DNA of 64,000 bases from Acidobacteriota bacterium. GTDB taxonomy: Bacteria; Acidobacteriota; Blastocatellia; UBA7656. This document shows, in pieces, positions 55,449-64,000 of the stretch (its first letter is position 1; every line of letters begins with the position of its first letter). A program made the position numbers and the translations under genes. The DNA lies in NCBI GenBank assembly GCA_038040445.1, contig JBBPIG010000017.1, positions 1-64,000 on the forward strand, in the 5' to 3' direction. The notes under the pieces are model-generated. The model did not search any database and was not told the DNA's origin. It was given only the letters and a program-made list of their open reading frames with translations.

Positions 55449-56513
55449 GTGAAGGCAAATCGGATCTTAGAGCTCTCAACGTTAACTTTGGTCCTGTGCC
55501 TCGCAGTATCGGCGAGCACGCGGCGACAGGGTAACTCCATAACCGGCAAGGTTAGTAATTCGGCCGGTAAGAACTTATCCCAGATAATGGTAGAGCTTGA
55601 GACCGGCAACGGCCAACCGGCCAACACTACCATCACAAACAACGAAGGAGATTTCTACTTCTCCGGCTTGACGTCAACAAGCTACATCATTGTTATCCGA
55701 CAGATAGACTATGAACCGGTCAGCGAGCACGTGGATTTTGTAAGGACGGTCGGTGCGGAAGACCCCGGAGAGCGACGTGCGGTGCAAATCACGCTGGTCC
55801 CAAAAGGCGCGAGCGTCGCCATTCCATCGAATAGAGTAGTGTCCTACCAGACCTTGCCCAAAGGGGCACGCGAAGCGCTCGATCGCGCTATGAAGCTCGC
55901 GAAAGAGAACAAATCATCCGAAGTGGTCGCGGCCTTGAACGAAGCCATCAAAGCTTATCCAGACTACTTCGAAGCGCACATGCTCTTAGGGGGCGAATAT
56001 CTGAAGATGGAGCGTTTCAATGATGCGATTGCTGAGTTTGAGCAGTCGCGCAGAATCAACCCCAAAGACGATCGCGTCTATCGCGGCTTTGGGCAGGTGC
56101 TGATGATGCAGAAAAAGTACGCGCTGGCGTCTCAGGTTCTCGGCGAGGCAGCGCGATTGAATCCCACCGATCCTGGAATTCCGCTGATGCGCGCTACTGC
56201 GCTTATTGAACACGCGGCTGCCATCAACCCTACAACGTCAAAGGAGGCGGCCGCGGAGCGAAAAACTGCATTCGAGCTGGCGGAAAAGGACCTCGCAAAA
56301 GCCCTCGAGTTGAGCGGCAAGAAGCTAACAGCCGTTCATCTCCAACTCGCGCGGCTGTACGAAAAGAAAGGTGACCGCGCGCGCGCCGCCGATGAGTTGG
56401 AACAATATCTAAGAATGGCGCCGGACGACAAAAAAGCAGATGCCATCCGTGCGGCGATAAAAACGCTTCGCAGCCCCGCCGTCGAAAAGAAGCCGATGCC
56501 GCCGAAGCAATAA
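55449..56513 (+). CDS. secreted/periplasmic TPR protein with N-terminal regulatory-like domain (2)
   Basis: 354 residues. GTG 55449 with AAAGGA 6 nt upstream. Signal peptide (RILELSTLTLVLCLAVSAS), regulatory-like domain (NSITGKVSNSAGKNLSQIMVELETGNG) and TPR units (ALNEAIKAYPDYFEAHMLLGGEYLKMERFNDAIAEFEQSRRINPKDDRVY...). It matches its neighbour along most of its length (for example LELETGNG and EKKGDRARAADELE-YLR), so the pair arose by tandem duplication. 24 bp separate the genes; co-transcription likely. Confidence 0.8.
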   Translation: MKANRILELSTLTLVLCLAVSASTRRQGNSITGKVSNSAGKNLSQIMVELETGNGQPANTTITNNEGDFYFSGLTSTSYIIVIRQIDYEPVSEHVDFVRTVGAEDPGERRAVQITLVPKGASVAIPSNRVVSYQTLPKGAREALDRAMKLAKENKSSEVVAALNEAIKAYPDYFEAHMLLGGEYLKMERFNDAIAEFEQSRRINPKDDRVYRGFGQVLMMQKKYALASQVLGEAARLNPTDPGIPLMRATALIEHAAAINPTTSKEAAAERKTAFELAEKDLAKALELSGKKLTAVHLQLARLYEKKGDRARAADELEQYLRMAPDDKKADAIRAAIKTLRSPAVEKKPMPPKQ

Positions 56514-56526
56514 ACCACAATAGAAT

Positions 56527-56760
56527 TTGAGCGACATCAACTATGCAATTAACGCTATGCGTCACGGCGCATTCGACTACCTAACCAAGCCGTTCGACCT
56601 GTCACAGGTGTTGATGGCCGTGGACCGCGCGCTGCGCTATCAAGTTCTGAATGTGCCCGAGAGTGAGTGGCGCGAGATACGCGAGAGCGCCGAGTCCGAG
56701 GACTACAGCGAGCAGATGATAGACAGACGCGAACTTCGCTCATTCATCGTTTCGATCAAG
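56527..56760 (+). pseudogene. response-regulator receiver-domain fragment
   Basis: The frame encodes SDINYAINAMRHGAFDYLTKPFDLSQVLMAVDRALRYQVL, the C-terminal third of a CheY/NtrC-type receiver domain (GAFDYLTKPFD includes the conserved Lys-Pro). The phosphoacceptor Asp and all earlier parts are missing, there is no start site, and the preceding gene ends 14 bp before. Downstream it runs into unrelated sequence antisense to the BNR gene. A decayed relic. Confidence 0.6.
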
Positions 56761-56886
56761 CCAAACCATGGCTTTACCGGCCCGCGCCTGAGCCCGCTAC
56801 GCGCGCAGCGAGCTAGAGCCGCAAATCTTAGCGCCACCCTGGCGAATGGGCGCAGGATCTTTCCGAGCCCACTCGGGGTTAGGTAT

Positions 56887-59800
56887 TCACTGCGGCGGCG
56901 CGACTCGCTGACCCGGGTTCACAAACGAAACGCCACTATCCCTAATCTGCTTATTCAAGTTCGGCACTGCCTCATCGATCAGTTTGTTCAACTGAGTAAT
57001 AAGCATGTTCAACTCGCTTGCCAGCCCTCCTAGCTTCGCCGTTTGATCGGGAGTCGGGGCGGCCGTGTAGCTATCGAGCCCGTTGAAGAGCTGACCTATC
57101 CTGCCAAGCACTGGACGCGGCGCTTCCGGCAGAGGAGGACCCGCACTACCTGATTGGTCGAACACCGGGACGATCTTTTTCTGAACATCATCAACTTGAT
57201 CAGAAACTGATTTTACTGCGTCGTTTACCTCCTTCGACACATTCGGAGTTCGCCTCAACGACTCTTGAAGGGATGTTATCTGCGTCCTCAGGTTCTGTAC
57301 CGCACGTTGGGCTGCGCCGGCCGATCGCTGAAGCTCGTACGCCGTCATTACCGCATCGCTCCACTTGACGCGGTCAGCTTCGGAGATCTGTATGCGCGGG
57401 TCTTCCTGAACGCGCACGGTGGTCGTAGCTTCCTTGCCCGCAGCGGAAACTTTCACGTTGTATTCGCCCGGAGGCACGCGCGGTCCCCGTCCACCCCCGC
57501 CAAATCCCCCGCCGCCGCCGCCACCCAACTGCGGGGCGGCTTGCGGTTGGGACGCCGCGGCTGCCGTTTCACCCGCCGCTGCTTGCGGCGCTTGTTGGCC
57601 ACCGCCACCACGTCCGCCTCCTCCACCGCCGCCGCCACGTCCGCCTCCGGGTCCACCCTGGTTCGGCGCGACGAGCCTAAGATCCCATACTGCGCGATTG
57701 ACTCCGGCCTCTTTCGGGCCGGTCATCTCACGTACGACCTTGCCGCTCTTATCGGTGATCGTGATGCTGACATTTCCTTGAGGCGCCGCTTTTAAGTAGT
57801 AGTCAATTATCGCGCCATAAGGAGGATTCGGAGATGAAAACCATTTGTGGCCGGTGTTGCCCTTGCGAGTGTACACTCGGAACTGGACAGCGGGCGGCGC
57901 ATCAAACACGGCGATGTCAGTCGACATCACGGCGTCCGACATTTTTTCAAGCGCGCCGATGTTGTCGAGCACCCACACCGATCGCCCGTGAGTCCCAAGC
58001 ACCAGGTCGTTGTCGCGAGCCTGTATCTGAATGTCGTCAACTCGCACCATCGGCAAGTTGCCCTTCAGTCTCGACCAGTGTCCGCCGTGATCCAGTGAGG
58101 CAAATGCGCCGAACTCGGTGCCCAGAAACAACAGGTTCTGGTTGCGCGGGTGCTCCCGTATGACGCGACAAGTCACGCCCGCCGGCAAATCGCTCTTCAA
58201 AGATTTCCAGGTCGCGCCGTAGTCGGTCGAGACAAAGACGTAGGTGCTGTAGTCGTCTCCGCGGTGGCCATCAAACGTCGCGTAGACCGCGCCCTCGGCG
58301 AAACGCGACGGAACGACGCGGCTAACGTGAGTGTTCTTTGGCACTCCGGGAACATTGTCGATTACGTTCTTCCAGGTCTTGCCGCCGTCGCGCGACACGT
58401 GAAGGTTGCCGTCGTCGGTGCCCGCATACAGCAAGCCTTCTTTGATCGTCGATTCGGCGAGCGTGACTACCTGGCCGAAGGTCTGCACCCCGTCGTGCCG
58501 CGAAAGCATGTTTCGGTCTGGAAGCACTCCCATGATCGGGAGTTTGTCGCGGTCCTGGTCCTTCGACAGATCCTCGCTTCGGGTCCACGAATCACCGCGA
58601 TCGGTGGATCTGAAGACGCGATTTCCGCCGAAGTAGATGGTGCGGTTTTTGTGAGGAGAGATAACGATGGGCGAGTTCCAATCGAATCGATAAGGCTTCT
58701 CACCCGCCGAGGGTTCGGGTCTTATGTTGCGCCGCTCGCCGGTCTTAAGCTCCAATCGCCCGACGTTGCCGTCCTGCGACTCGACGTAGACGATGCTCGG
58801 GTCACTGGTGTCTATTACAGAATAGAATCCATCACCCCCGCCAGTGCGAAACCATTCATCGTTGGTGATGCCTTCCTGGTTCAGTGTGCCGCTCGGGCCG
58901 GCCCAACTCCCGTTGTCCTGAAGCCCGCCGTAAACCATGTAGGGCTTTTGATTGTCGACCGAGATTTCGTAGAACTGTCCAAGCGGAATCGTATTGATGA
59001 AATCCCACGAGCGCCCTCGATCGTATGACTGATGAATACCGCCGTCCGAGCCCACAACCATGTGATTCGAGTTCGCAGGGTTGATCCACATCGCGTGATA
59101 GTCGCCGTGGATTCGGGTGACAAGGTTTTGAACCCAGGTTTTTCCGCCGTCGTCGGAAGTGAACATGTTGGCGGCTAACTGCCAGAGGCGCTGGTCGTTG
59201 TTCGGATCGATTCGGATCTGGCTGTAGTACATCGGCCGGGAATTCACCTCGCTCATCTTCCTCCACGTGTTGCCGCGGTCTTCCGATCTAAACACGCCGC
59301 CTTTTGCATTTTCAATTATGGCGTAGACGATGTTCGGATCGCCGCGGTAAATGTCCAGGCCTATCCGTCCGGTGATGCCTTCGGGAAGGTCCCTGGTGAG
59401 CCTGCTCCAGGTCGCCCCGCCGTCAATCGTCCTGTGGATTCCGCTGCCCGGTCCGCCCCCGTTGAAGCCCCACGGGGTGCGCCGCCTCTGATATGCGGCG
59501 GCGTAGAGCGTTCCCGGGCTCCGCGGATCCATCGCGATATCTATTACGCCGGTGTCTTCGTTGACGAACAGCGACTGCGCCCAGGTCTTTCCGCCGTCGG
59601 TTGTCTTGTAGACCCCACGCTCGCGATTGGGTCCCCACAGATGCCCGGCCACCGCCACATAGACGACGTTGGGATCGCGCGGGTCGATGACGATCCGGCC
59701 TATGTGCTTCGAGTCCTTCAGCCCCATGTTCTGCCAGGTCTTGCCGCCGTCCAGCGAGCGATAAACGCCGTCGCCCCACGACGAGCTTTGGCGATTGTTG

Positions 59801-60186
59801 GGCTCGCCGGTTCCGACCCAGACAATGTTCGGATCTGAAGGCGCGATGGAGACGTCACCGATCGACGCCGATCCCTGATCGTCGAAGATGGGCTCGAAGG
59901 TCGTGCCGGCGTTGGTCGTCTTCCACAACCCGCCGGTCGCCGCTCCAACGTAAAAGGTTGAAGGGTTGGTTTCGATCACCGCGACGTCGTCGATGCGTCC
60001 GCCCATGATTGCGGGACCGATCGCGCGCCACTGCAAATTCTTTAGCGCCGCTTCTTCCGGTCTCAGCTTGCCGTTCTGTCCATACACGCTTCCGCTGGTG
60101 GCAAGAACGACTGCCGCAAGTAGAACTAATAGGCGAAGGCAGATCGCCTTGCCCGATGTGTTCAGGCGAATGCTGGTTGTTTTCAT
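56887..60186 (-). CDS. secreted BNR/VPS10-like repeat protein
   Basis: 1099 residues. Signal peptide LRLLVLLAAVVLATSGSVYG. Residues about 45-750 consist of many repeats with the Asp-box / VPS10 style pattern (STDGGKTW-like: KTTDGGKTWAQSL, RTIDGGATWSRL, RSEDRGNTWRKM, YDRGRSWDF, VSRDGGKTWKNV), forming beta-propellers of the sortilin/photosystem assembly-factor type. Then a Gly-rich stretch (about 820-900), a beta domain (GEYNVKVSAAGKEATTTVRV) and a helical end with several conserved-looking Asn/Gln motifs. Extracytoplasmic; related proteins are often annotated as glycosyl hydrolases without proof. Gene stands alone, opposite to its neighbours. Confidence 0.82.
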   Translation of the reverse strand: MKTTSIRLNTSGKAICLRLLVLLAAVVLATSGSVYGQNGKLRPEEAALKNLQWRAIGPAIMGGRIDDVAVIETNPSTFYVGAATGGLWKTTNAGTTFEPIFDDQGSASIGDVSIAPSDPNIVWVGTGEPNNRQSSSWGDGVYRSLDGGKTWQNMGLKDSKHIGRIVIDPRDPNVVYVAVAGHLWGPNRERGVYKTTDGGKTWAQSLFVNEDTGVIDIAMDPRSPGTLYAAAYQRRRTPWGFNGGGPGSGIHRTIDGGATWSRLTRDLPEGITGRIGLDIYRGDPNIVYAIIENAKGGVFRSEDRGNTWRKMSEVNSRPMYYSQIRIDPNNDQRLWQLAANMFTSDDGGKTWVQNLVTRIHGDYHAMWINPANSNHMVVGSDGGIHQSYDRGRSWDFINTIPLGQFYEISVDNQKPYMVYGGLQDNGSWAGPSGTLNQEGITNDEWFRTGGGDGFYSVIDTSDPSIVYVESQDGNVGRLELKTGERRNIRPEPSAGEKPYRFDWNSPIVISPHKNRTIYFGGNRVFRSTDRGDSWTRSEDLSKDQDRDKLPIMGVLPDRNMLSRHDGVQTFGQVVTLAESTIKEGLLYAGTDDGNLHVSRDGGKTWKNVIDNVPGVPKNTHVSRVVPSRFAEGAVYATFDGHRGDDYSTYVFVSTDYGATWKSLKSDLPAGVTCRVIREHPRNQNLLFLGTEFGAFASLDHGGHWSRLKGNLPMVRVDDIQIQARDNDLVLGTHGRSVWVLDNIGALEKMSDAVMSTDIAVFDAPPAVQFRVYTRKGNTGHKWFSSPNPPYGAIIDYYLKAAPQGNVSITITDKSGKVVREMTGPKEAGVNRAVWDLRLVAPNQGGPGGGRGGGGGGGGRGGGGQQAPQAAAGETAAAASQPQAAPQLGGGGGGGFGGGGRGPRVPPGEYNVKVSAAGKEATTTVRVQEDPRIQISEADRVKWSDAVMTAYELQRSAGAAQRAVQNLRTQITSLQESLRRTPNVSKEVNDAVKSVSDQVDDVQKKIVPVFDQSGSAGPPLPEAPRPVLGRIGQLFNGLDSYTAAPTPDQTAKLGGLASELNMLITQLNKLIDEAVPNLNKQIRDSGVSFVNPGQRVAPPQ

Positions 60187-60365
60187 AGGGTCCTCTTTAA
60201 GGCTGCTCCACTGGTGGTAGGAAGGAAATTGCTTTATTGCGCCGGGAAACTATCACCGGAGTACGCCGGAGTCAAGCGACCAGTTGCCTGCCGAATGCGC
60301 GTCAGATTTTCGCGCATGACCATCTCGTCAGAGATTGTGTGAAATCCCCCGCCGGCAGTTTAGGG

Positions 60366-60549
60366 GGCGCAGTTCATATGGACTGCGGCGGCACCCTGCT
60401 ACATTTCGCTCAGGCGACACCTACGCCGCCGCTTTCGCTTCGCAGTCGAGACGGTCCACTCTCAAAGAGCGATCCAGCGCCCATCGAAGCCAAAGCGCCG
60501 CCGCTGCCAGCGCCAGTCCACTCCTCACTCAAAGACGCAGTCCAAACAA
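60366..60549 (+). repeat. dispersed repeat element, copy B (~185 bp)
   Basis: Plus-strand copy of the element at 46146-46334, with the same ends (CATATGGACTGCG... to GCAGTCC) and core. Its presence extends the glycosyltransferase frame artificially upstream. Confidence 0.8.
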
Positions 60550-60649
60550 TCCCCCCAACGGTTTTCTTGACGCACCCAAAACGATCCACGGTGCAAAACT
60601 TGTCATCAGCCGCAGCCGTTGGGATAATCAGCCTTCGTTAACCGAACGG

Positions 60650-62170
60650 ATGCGGAGCAAAAGAGTTTTATTGATGGAACCCGCGGAACAACTTGTCGGA
60701 GAATTCTTGACCGAGTATCGGGCAACGGGCGGCTACCTGCGCGAACACGTAGCGCAGCTCGCGGAGTTTGCCCTATCGGAAGATGAGGCGGTCGCGGAAG
60801 GGGCCACCAGAGCCGTTTTTACGTCGCTGGTCGAACCACTGGCGGATTCATTCGAGCCCGACGCGGTGAAGCTCTACAACCGAGCGTTTGCGCAAGTCAT
60901 TCAGATCTGCCGGCGGGACGCTCGCGCCGCGGCGCTCGATGACCAGTTGCAAAAGTTCGGACTGCTAAGCGAAGACGATTTGATTGCTCGCGCGGAGACG
61001 CTCCGGATTGTGTCAGGTCTGACTGTGCCGCGCGGCAGTCTCCGGCGCGTAATCGTCCTGTCGCGAGTGACGCTGGGCGCCGATGTCGCGATAACCAGCG
61101 TCATAATCGAGCGGTTGAAGCGCGACTTCCCGCAAGCTGACATCGTGCTGGTGGGCGGAAGCAAAGTAGCACAGTTGTTCGGCGGCGACCCGAGGCTAAG
61201 CTTTGCGGAGAACAGCTATCGTCGCACCGGCGCCACCATCGCGCGATTGCTCGGCTGGATCGACCTGCTCGAATGCGTGAACGATCTGACGGCCGGCCTG
61301 AAGCAGGGCGAGTATTTGATCGTCGATCCGGATACCAGGCTCACCCAGCTTGGGCTCCTGCCGATTACACCGGCTGCCGGCCAGGCCCAACGCGGCCCAG
61401 CTTCGGATCAACCGTATCTCGCGGCAGCGCCACAGCGCGACTATCTATTTTTCCCGAGCCGCGAATACGGCTGCGGCACATCGCGCTCGCTCGGCGAATT
61501 GACCTCTGCCTGGCTTGACGAGGTGTTCGGAGGGAGCGCTACAACTTTTCCCCGGCTTAGCCTGAGTCGCGAGGACATCGAGACGGCCCGCGCGCTCATC
61601 GATCGAATGAAGCACCGCTTGCGGCCGATCATCGCGATCAACTTCGGCGTTGGAGAGAACCAGCTCAAGCGAGTCGGCGGCGATTTCGAAGCATCGCTGG
61701 TCGCGCGTTTGATTCAGGACGGCAACCACATAGTTCTCGACAAAGGCGCGGGCGAAGATGAGATCGGCCGGGCCGACGCGGTCATCGCCCGAGCGACTCA
61801 AATCGAACGCGACGGCCGGCGTGTGCGAGCGGTCGAGATCGACGAGCAGAGCTTGGTGGGCGCGACCGGTTTCAAAGTAACCGACGCCGAAATCCTGGTG
61901 TGGAACGGCGGCGTCGGAATGCTCGCGGCGTTGATTGCCGCAAGCAATCTCTATGTGGGATACGACTCTGCTGGACAGCACATCGCGGCGGCGCTTGGGG
62001 TCCCGAGTATTGATGTGTTCGCCGGCTTCAGCTCGCCGCGCATGATTGAGCGCTGGCGACCGACCGGACAAGCCGAGACGCGCGTCTTGGCGGTCGATAG
62101 TTCGCGCGGCGATCGTGCCAGCGACGTGGTTGAGAAAGTGTTGGGCTACGCCAGCGAGTTGTTGAAGTGA
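60650..62170 (+). CDS. glycosyltransferase family 9-like protein
   Basis: About 506 residues from ATG 60650 (ATG 60674 is an alternative; ribosome sites are weak for both). The frame extends upstream through a dispersed repeat element, and those codons are rejected. The N-terminal ~120 residues are helical and unassigned (LLMEPAEQLVGEFLTEYRATGG). From about 125 a GT-B fold resembling heptosyltransferases follows: VIVLSRVTLGADVAITSVIIERLKRDFPQADIVLVGG, a central linker, IIAINFGVGENQLKR, and the acceptor-site end YVGYDSAGQHIAAALGVPSIDVFAG. It probably transfers a sugar to a cell-surface polymer. No other LPS genes nearby. Confidence 0.72.
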   Translation: MRSKRVLLMEPAEQLVGEFLTEYRATGGYLREHVAQLAEFALSEDEAVAEGATRAVFTSLVEPLADSFEPDAVKLYNRAFAQVIQICRRDARAAALDDQLQKFGLLSEDDLIARAETLRIVSGLTVPRGSLRRVIVLSRVTLGADVAITSVIIERLKRDFPQADIVLVGGSKVAQLFGGDPRLSFAENSYRRTGATIARLLGWIDLLECVNDLTAGLKQGEYLIVDPDTRLTQLGLLPITPAAGQAQRGPASDQPYLAAAPQRDYLFFPSREYGCGTSRSLGELTSAWLDEVFGGSATTFPRLSLSREDIETARALIDRMKHRLRPIIAINFGVGENQLKRVGGDFEASLVARLIQDGNHIVLDKGAGEDEIGRADAVIARATQIERDGRRVRAVEIDEQSLVGATGFKVTDAEILVWNGGVGMLAALIAASNLYVGYDSAGQHIAAALGVPSIDVFAGFSSPRMIERWRPTGQAETRVLAVDSSRGDRASDVVEKVLGYASELLK

Positions 62171-62214
62171 CGCGGTAGTCGCAACGGAGTTAACCTCTGC
62201 GCTTATTCCTTCAA

Positions 62215-62727
62215 TCATCGGCCATCACGCCTTCCGCTCACCCTCTCGAGCAACTTGAAAGTGAACGCGTACTGATTTGTCTCGTCGGCCGGATGATGAG
62301 TTTGCTGTGTCTCGATCCATCCCTCGTTGTCCAACTCAGGAAAGAAGGTGTCGGCGTCTACTTCTGCATGAACCTGGGTCAGGTAAACCCGATCGGCTGC
62401 GTCGAGCGTTTGAGCGTAGATCTGGGCGCCGCCGATAACGAAGACTTCGGTTTCTTTGCGCTCGCGCGCCATTGCGATTGCGTCTTGAACTGAGCCGGCG
62501 ACAAGGCATCCTTCGGGTTTGAAGCTTGCGTTGCTAGTAACGACGATGGTCTGTCTTCCGGGAAGCGGCTTGCCGATGGATTCGAAAGTCTTGCGCCCCA
62601 CGATCATATGGTGACCCATGGTCAGCGCGCGAAACTTCTTCAAGTCCGCGGAAAGATGCCACGGCAACTTGCCGGCCTTGCCAATCCCCCGCTTCTCATC
62701 CATCGCTACAATGAGAGAAATGATCAC
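62215..62727 (-). CDS. folA: dihydrofolate reductase
   Basis: 170 residues with the DHFR pattern: [31 protein letters not shown] (active-site Trp and the acidic Asp at KK-containing helix), [24 protein letters not shown] and [10 protein letters not shown]. Reduces dihydrofolate to tetrahydrofolate with NADPH. Its ATG overlaps the thyA stop by 4 nt (ATGA), so the two are translationally coupled in the classical thyA-folA order. Confidence 0.96.
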   Translation of the reverse strand: MIISLIVAMDEKRGIGKAGKLPWHLSADLKKFRALTMGHHMIVGRKTFESIGKPLPGRQTIVVTSNASFKPEGCLVAGSVQDAIAMARERKETEVFVIGGAQIYAQTLDAADRVYLTQVHAEVDADTFFPELDNEGWIETQQTHHPADETNQYAFTFKLLERVSGRRDGR

Positions 62728-63518
62728 ACCGCCACCTCGGCTTTGATATGCGGATGAGCCCGGTAGCCCTCGAGCTCAAAGTCGTCATAGTCAAACTCGA
62801 ATATCGAATGAACCGCCGCGTTGATTTTCATCCGCGGCAGCGTGAGCGGCTCGCGCGCGAGCTGAAGCCGCGCCTGCTCGAGATGATTAGAGTAGAGGTG
62901 CGCGTCTCCGAGCGTGAGAATGAAATCGCCCGGCTCCAGCTCGCACGCTCGAGCAACCATCAACGTGAGCAGCGCATAAGAAGCGATGTTGAAAGGAAGC
63001 CCAAGGAAAATATCGGCCGATCGCTGATAGAGCTGACACGACAGCTTTCCGCCGGCCACATAGAACTGAAAGAGAAGGTGACACGGCGGCAATGCCATTT
63101 TCGGAATCTCACCCACGTTCCAGGCGCTGACGATCAATCGGCGAGAGTTGGGATTGGTTTTGATCTGATCGATCACCTGGCTGATCTGATCGATCGAGCG
63201 CGCATCCGCACTCTTCCACGATCTCCACTGCGCTCCGTAGACCGGACCGAGTTCGCCGTTCTCATCGGCCCATTCGTTCCAGATGTTCACACCATGTTCT
63301 TGAAGGTATCTGACGTTGGTCTCGCCCCGCAGAAACCAGAGCAGCTCATAGATGATCGACTTGACGTGGAGCTTCTTGGTCGTCAGAAGCGGAAAGCCTT
63401 CGGCGAGGTTGAACCGCATCTGATAGCCGAAGACTGACGCAGTTCCGGTTCCTGTGCGGTCTTCCCTATTCGCGCCATTCTCGAGAACGTGCCTCATCAG
63501 GTCCAGATATTGTTTCAT
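62724..63518 (-). CDS. thyA: thymidylate synthase
   Basis: 264 residues, standard length. Conserved phrases: [20 protein letters not shown] (folate/FdUMP site), [47 protein letters not shown] with the catalytic Cys, [19 protein letters not shown] and GDAHLYSNH. It makes dTMP from dUMP using methylene-tetrahydrofolate, regenerated by the following folA product. Cytosolic. Confidence 0.97.
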   Translation of the reverse strand: MKQYLDLMRHVLENGANREDRTGTGTASVFGYQMRFNLAEGFPLLTTKKLHVKSIIYELLWFLRGETNVRYLQEHGVNIWNEWADENGELGPVYGAQWRSWKSADARSIDQISQVIDQIKTNPNSRRLIVSAWNVGEIPKMALPPCHLLFQFYVAGGKLSCQLYQRSADIFLGLPFNIASYALLTLMVARACELEPGDFILTLGDAHLYSNHLEQARLQLAREPLTLPRMKINAAVHSIFEFDYDDFELEGYRAHPHIKAEVAV

Positions 63519-63552
63519 AGCTTGACCATCAGACTGCCCGGATTAAAGCCGT

Positions 63553-63579
63553 ATTCTAAGTGTAGCGCTGTGCCATCAA
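63553..63579 (-). promoter_or_regulatory. candidate promoter of thyA-folA
   Basis: On the minus strand TTGATG (63574-63579) and TAGAAT (63553-63558) at 15-bp spacing, about 35 bp before the thyA ATG. Spacing is short, so only moderate support. Confidence 0.35.
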
Positions 63580-63623
63580 CAAGAGTACACATTAATTAAG
63601 TAATCTGCTGGCTCTCACTGTTT

Positions 63624-63642
63624 CTGCTAATATCGTTAGCAG
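63624..63642. promoter_or_regulatory. 19-bp palindrome between thyA and the last gene
   Basis: CTGCTAA-TATCG-TTAGCAG, perfect 7-bp arms. It lies in the divergent gap and could be an operator or a small hairpin. Confidence 0.4.
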
Positions 63643-63777
63643 GCTTCGGCCGTTGAGTCATAAGAAGTACACGCGCCCTCCATACACCTTCGTATCAACA
63701 GGATTTCGTATTCACAGCTATGACCAGACTAGATCGAAGTGTGGTATCATCGGGACCAAGAGTAGAGGATACTGCCG

Positions 63778-64000
63778 ATGTCACAGAAGAGTATTGATAA
63801 TCCGGAGATCAATGACGATGTTTCGGTCTGGGGTATGCTCCTGGAGGAGACAAAGGCTGAGATCCGGGCAAGCGAGAAACTCACCGATGAGGAAAAGCGG
63901 CTCCTTGATGAAATGGATGAGTTCTCAGATGACGAATGGGAGCCGATAACCGTTTCAGAGAGTCCCCTATCGGAGACGATAATTGCGGATCGTGGAGAGC
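63778..64000 (+). CDS. acidic protein of unknown function, 3' truncated by window edge
   Basis: At least 74 residues, open to the last base. ATG 63778 has AGAGGAT 8 nt upstream. The product is strongly acidic and helical (SIDNPEINDDVSVWGMLLEE, SEKLTDEEKRLLDEMDEFSDDEWEP). Such acidic openings occur in small antitoxin-like or regulatory proteins, but the gene is incomplete and I do not recognise it. Confidence 0.5.
   Translation, partial: MSQKSIDNPEINDDVSVWGMLLEETKAEIRASEKLTDEEKRLLDEMDEFSDDEWEPITVSESPLSETIIADRGE

Noticed and set aside
57419-57781. Proline-rich ORF on the plus strand opposite the BNR gene
   Set aside because: It is the antisense reading of the Gly-rich segment of the BNR protein, with no ribosome-binding site.
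60335-60649. Upstream 105 codons of the glycosyltransferase frame
   Set aside because: They translate the dispersed ~185-bp repeat; the same translation appears at 46133-46327, so it is repeat sequence rather than protein.

Overview
The window reads as a chromosomal segment of a GC-rich Gram-negative bacterium, most likely an acidobacterium of the Blastocatellia type. This is an inference from gene content: two very large outer-membrane receptors with an N-terminal carboxypeptidase-regulatory-like domain followed by TPR proteins, a remnant resembling VWFA-related acidobacterial proteins, a secreted BNR/VPS10-like protein, and M28 and M24 exopeptidases with signal peptides. No rRNA genes, CRISPR arrays or phage structural genes were seen.

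Layout. 1-5.2 kb: conflict-type genes (5'-truncated STAND NTPase, two-TM DUF4231/SLATT-like protein, stand-alone TIR protein), then a MarR regulator with a palindrome over its own promoter. 5.3-20 kb: housekeeping and accessory metabolism (DUF2339 membrane protein, transaldolase, DUF2889, MaoC hydratase, NRAMP-like transporter, orphan HigA-like protein, ThDP enzyme, zinc-finger/PP2C phosphatase, M24 peptidase, V4R-like protein). 20.3-28.6 kb: an island entirely on the minus strand with an HNH endonuclease, 30 tRNA genes (18 amino acids; Ser and Trp missing), two different RNA ligases embedded between tRNAs, a small unknown ORF, and RtcB. An overlapping pair of unknown genes follows at 28.7-29.8 kb on the same strand. 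29.9-34.4 kb: antitoxin-like and coiled-coil small proteins, an MFS exporter, a DJ-1/PfpI protein and an M28 peptidase. 34.4-45.9 kb (minus): a complex I operon nuoC-D-H-I-J-K-L-M-N ending in an AtpZ-like gene; nuoA, B, E, F and G are absent here. 46.4-60.2 kb: NTF2-like protein, two TonB-receptor-type proteins, two paralogous TPR proteins, gene remnants and the BNR protein. 60.6-64 kb: a GT9-like glycosyltransferase, thyA-folA, and an acidic ORF running off the end.

The most notable content is the tRNA/RNA-repair island. It combines a nearly complete but structurally deviant tRNA set (Leu anticodons on short-variable-loop scaffolds, an Ile anticodon on a long-variable-arm scaffold, an initiator-like tRNA without the TTC of the T loop, four tRNAs with C33, and two 5' tRNA fragments) with three enzymes from two RNA-ligase superfamilies. 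My inference is that it supplies replacement tRNAs and reseals cleaved RNA after nuclease attack. A second pervasive feature is a set of intergenic hairpins built from 7-nt tandem repeats and their reverse complements. The heptamer differs between loci but the architecture is the same, and these hairpins separate several nuo genes and flank the RNA ligase genes. All functional assignments are from motifs read by eye; no database search was run.
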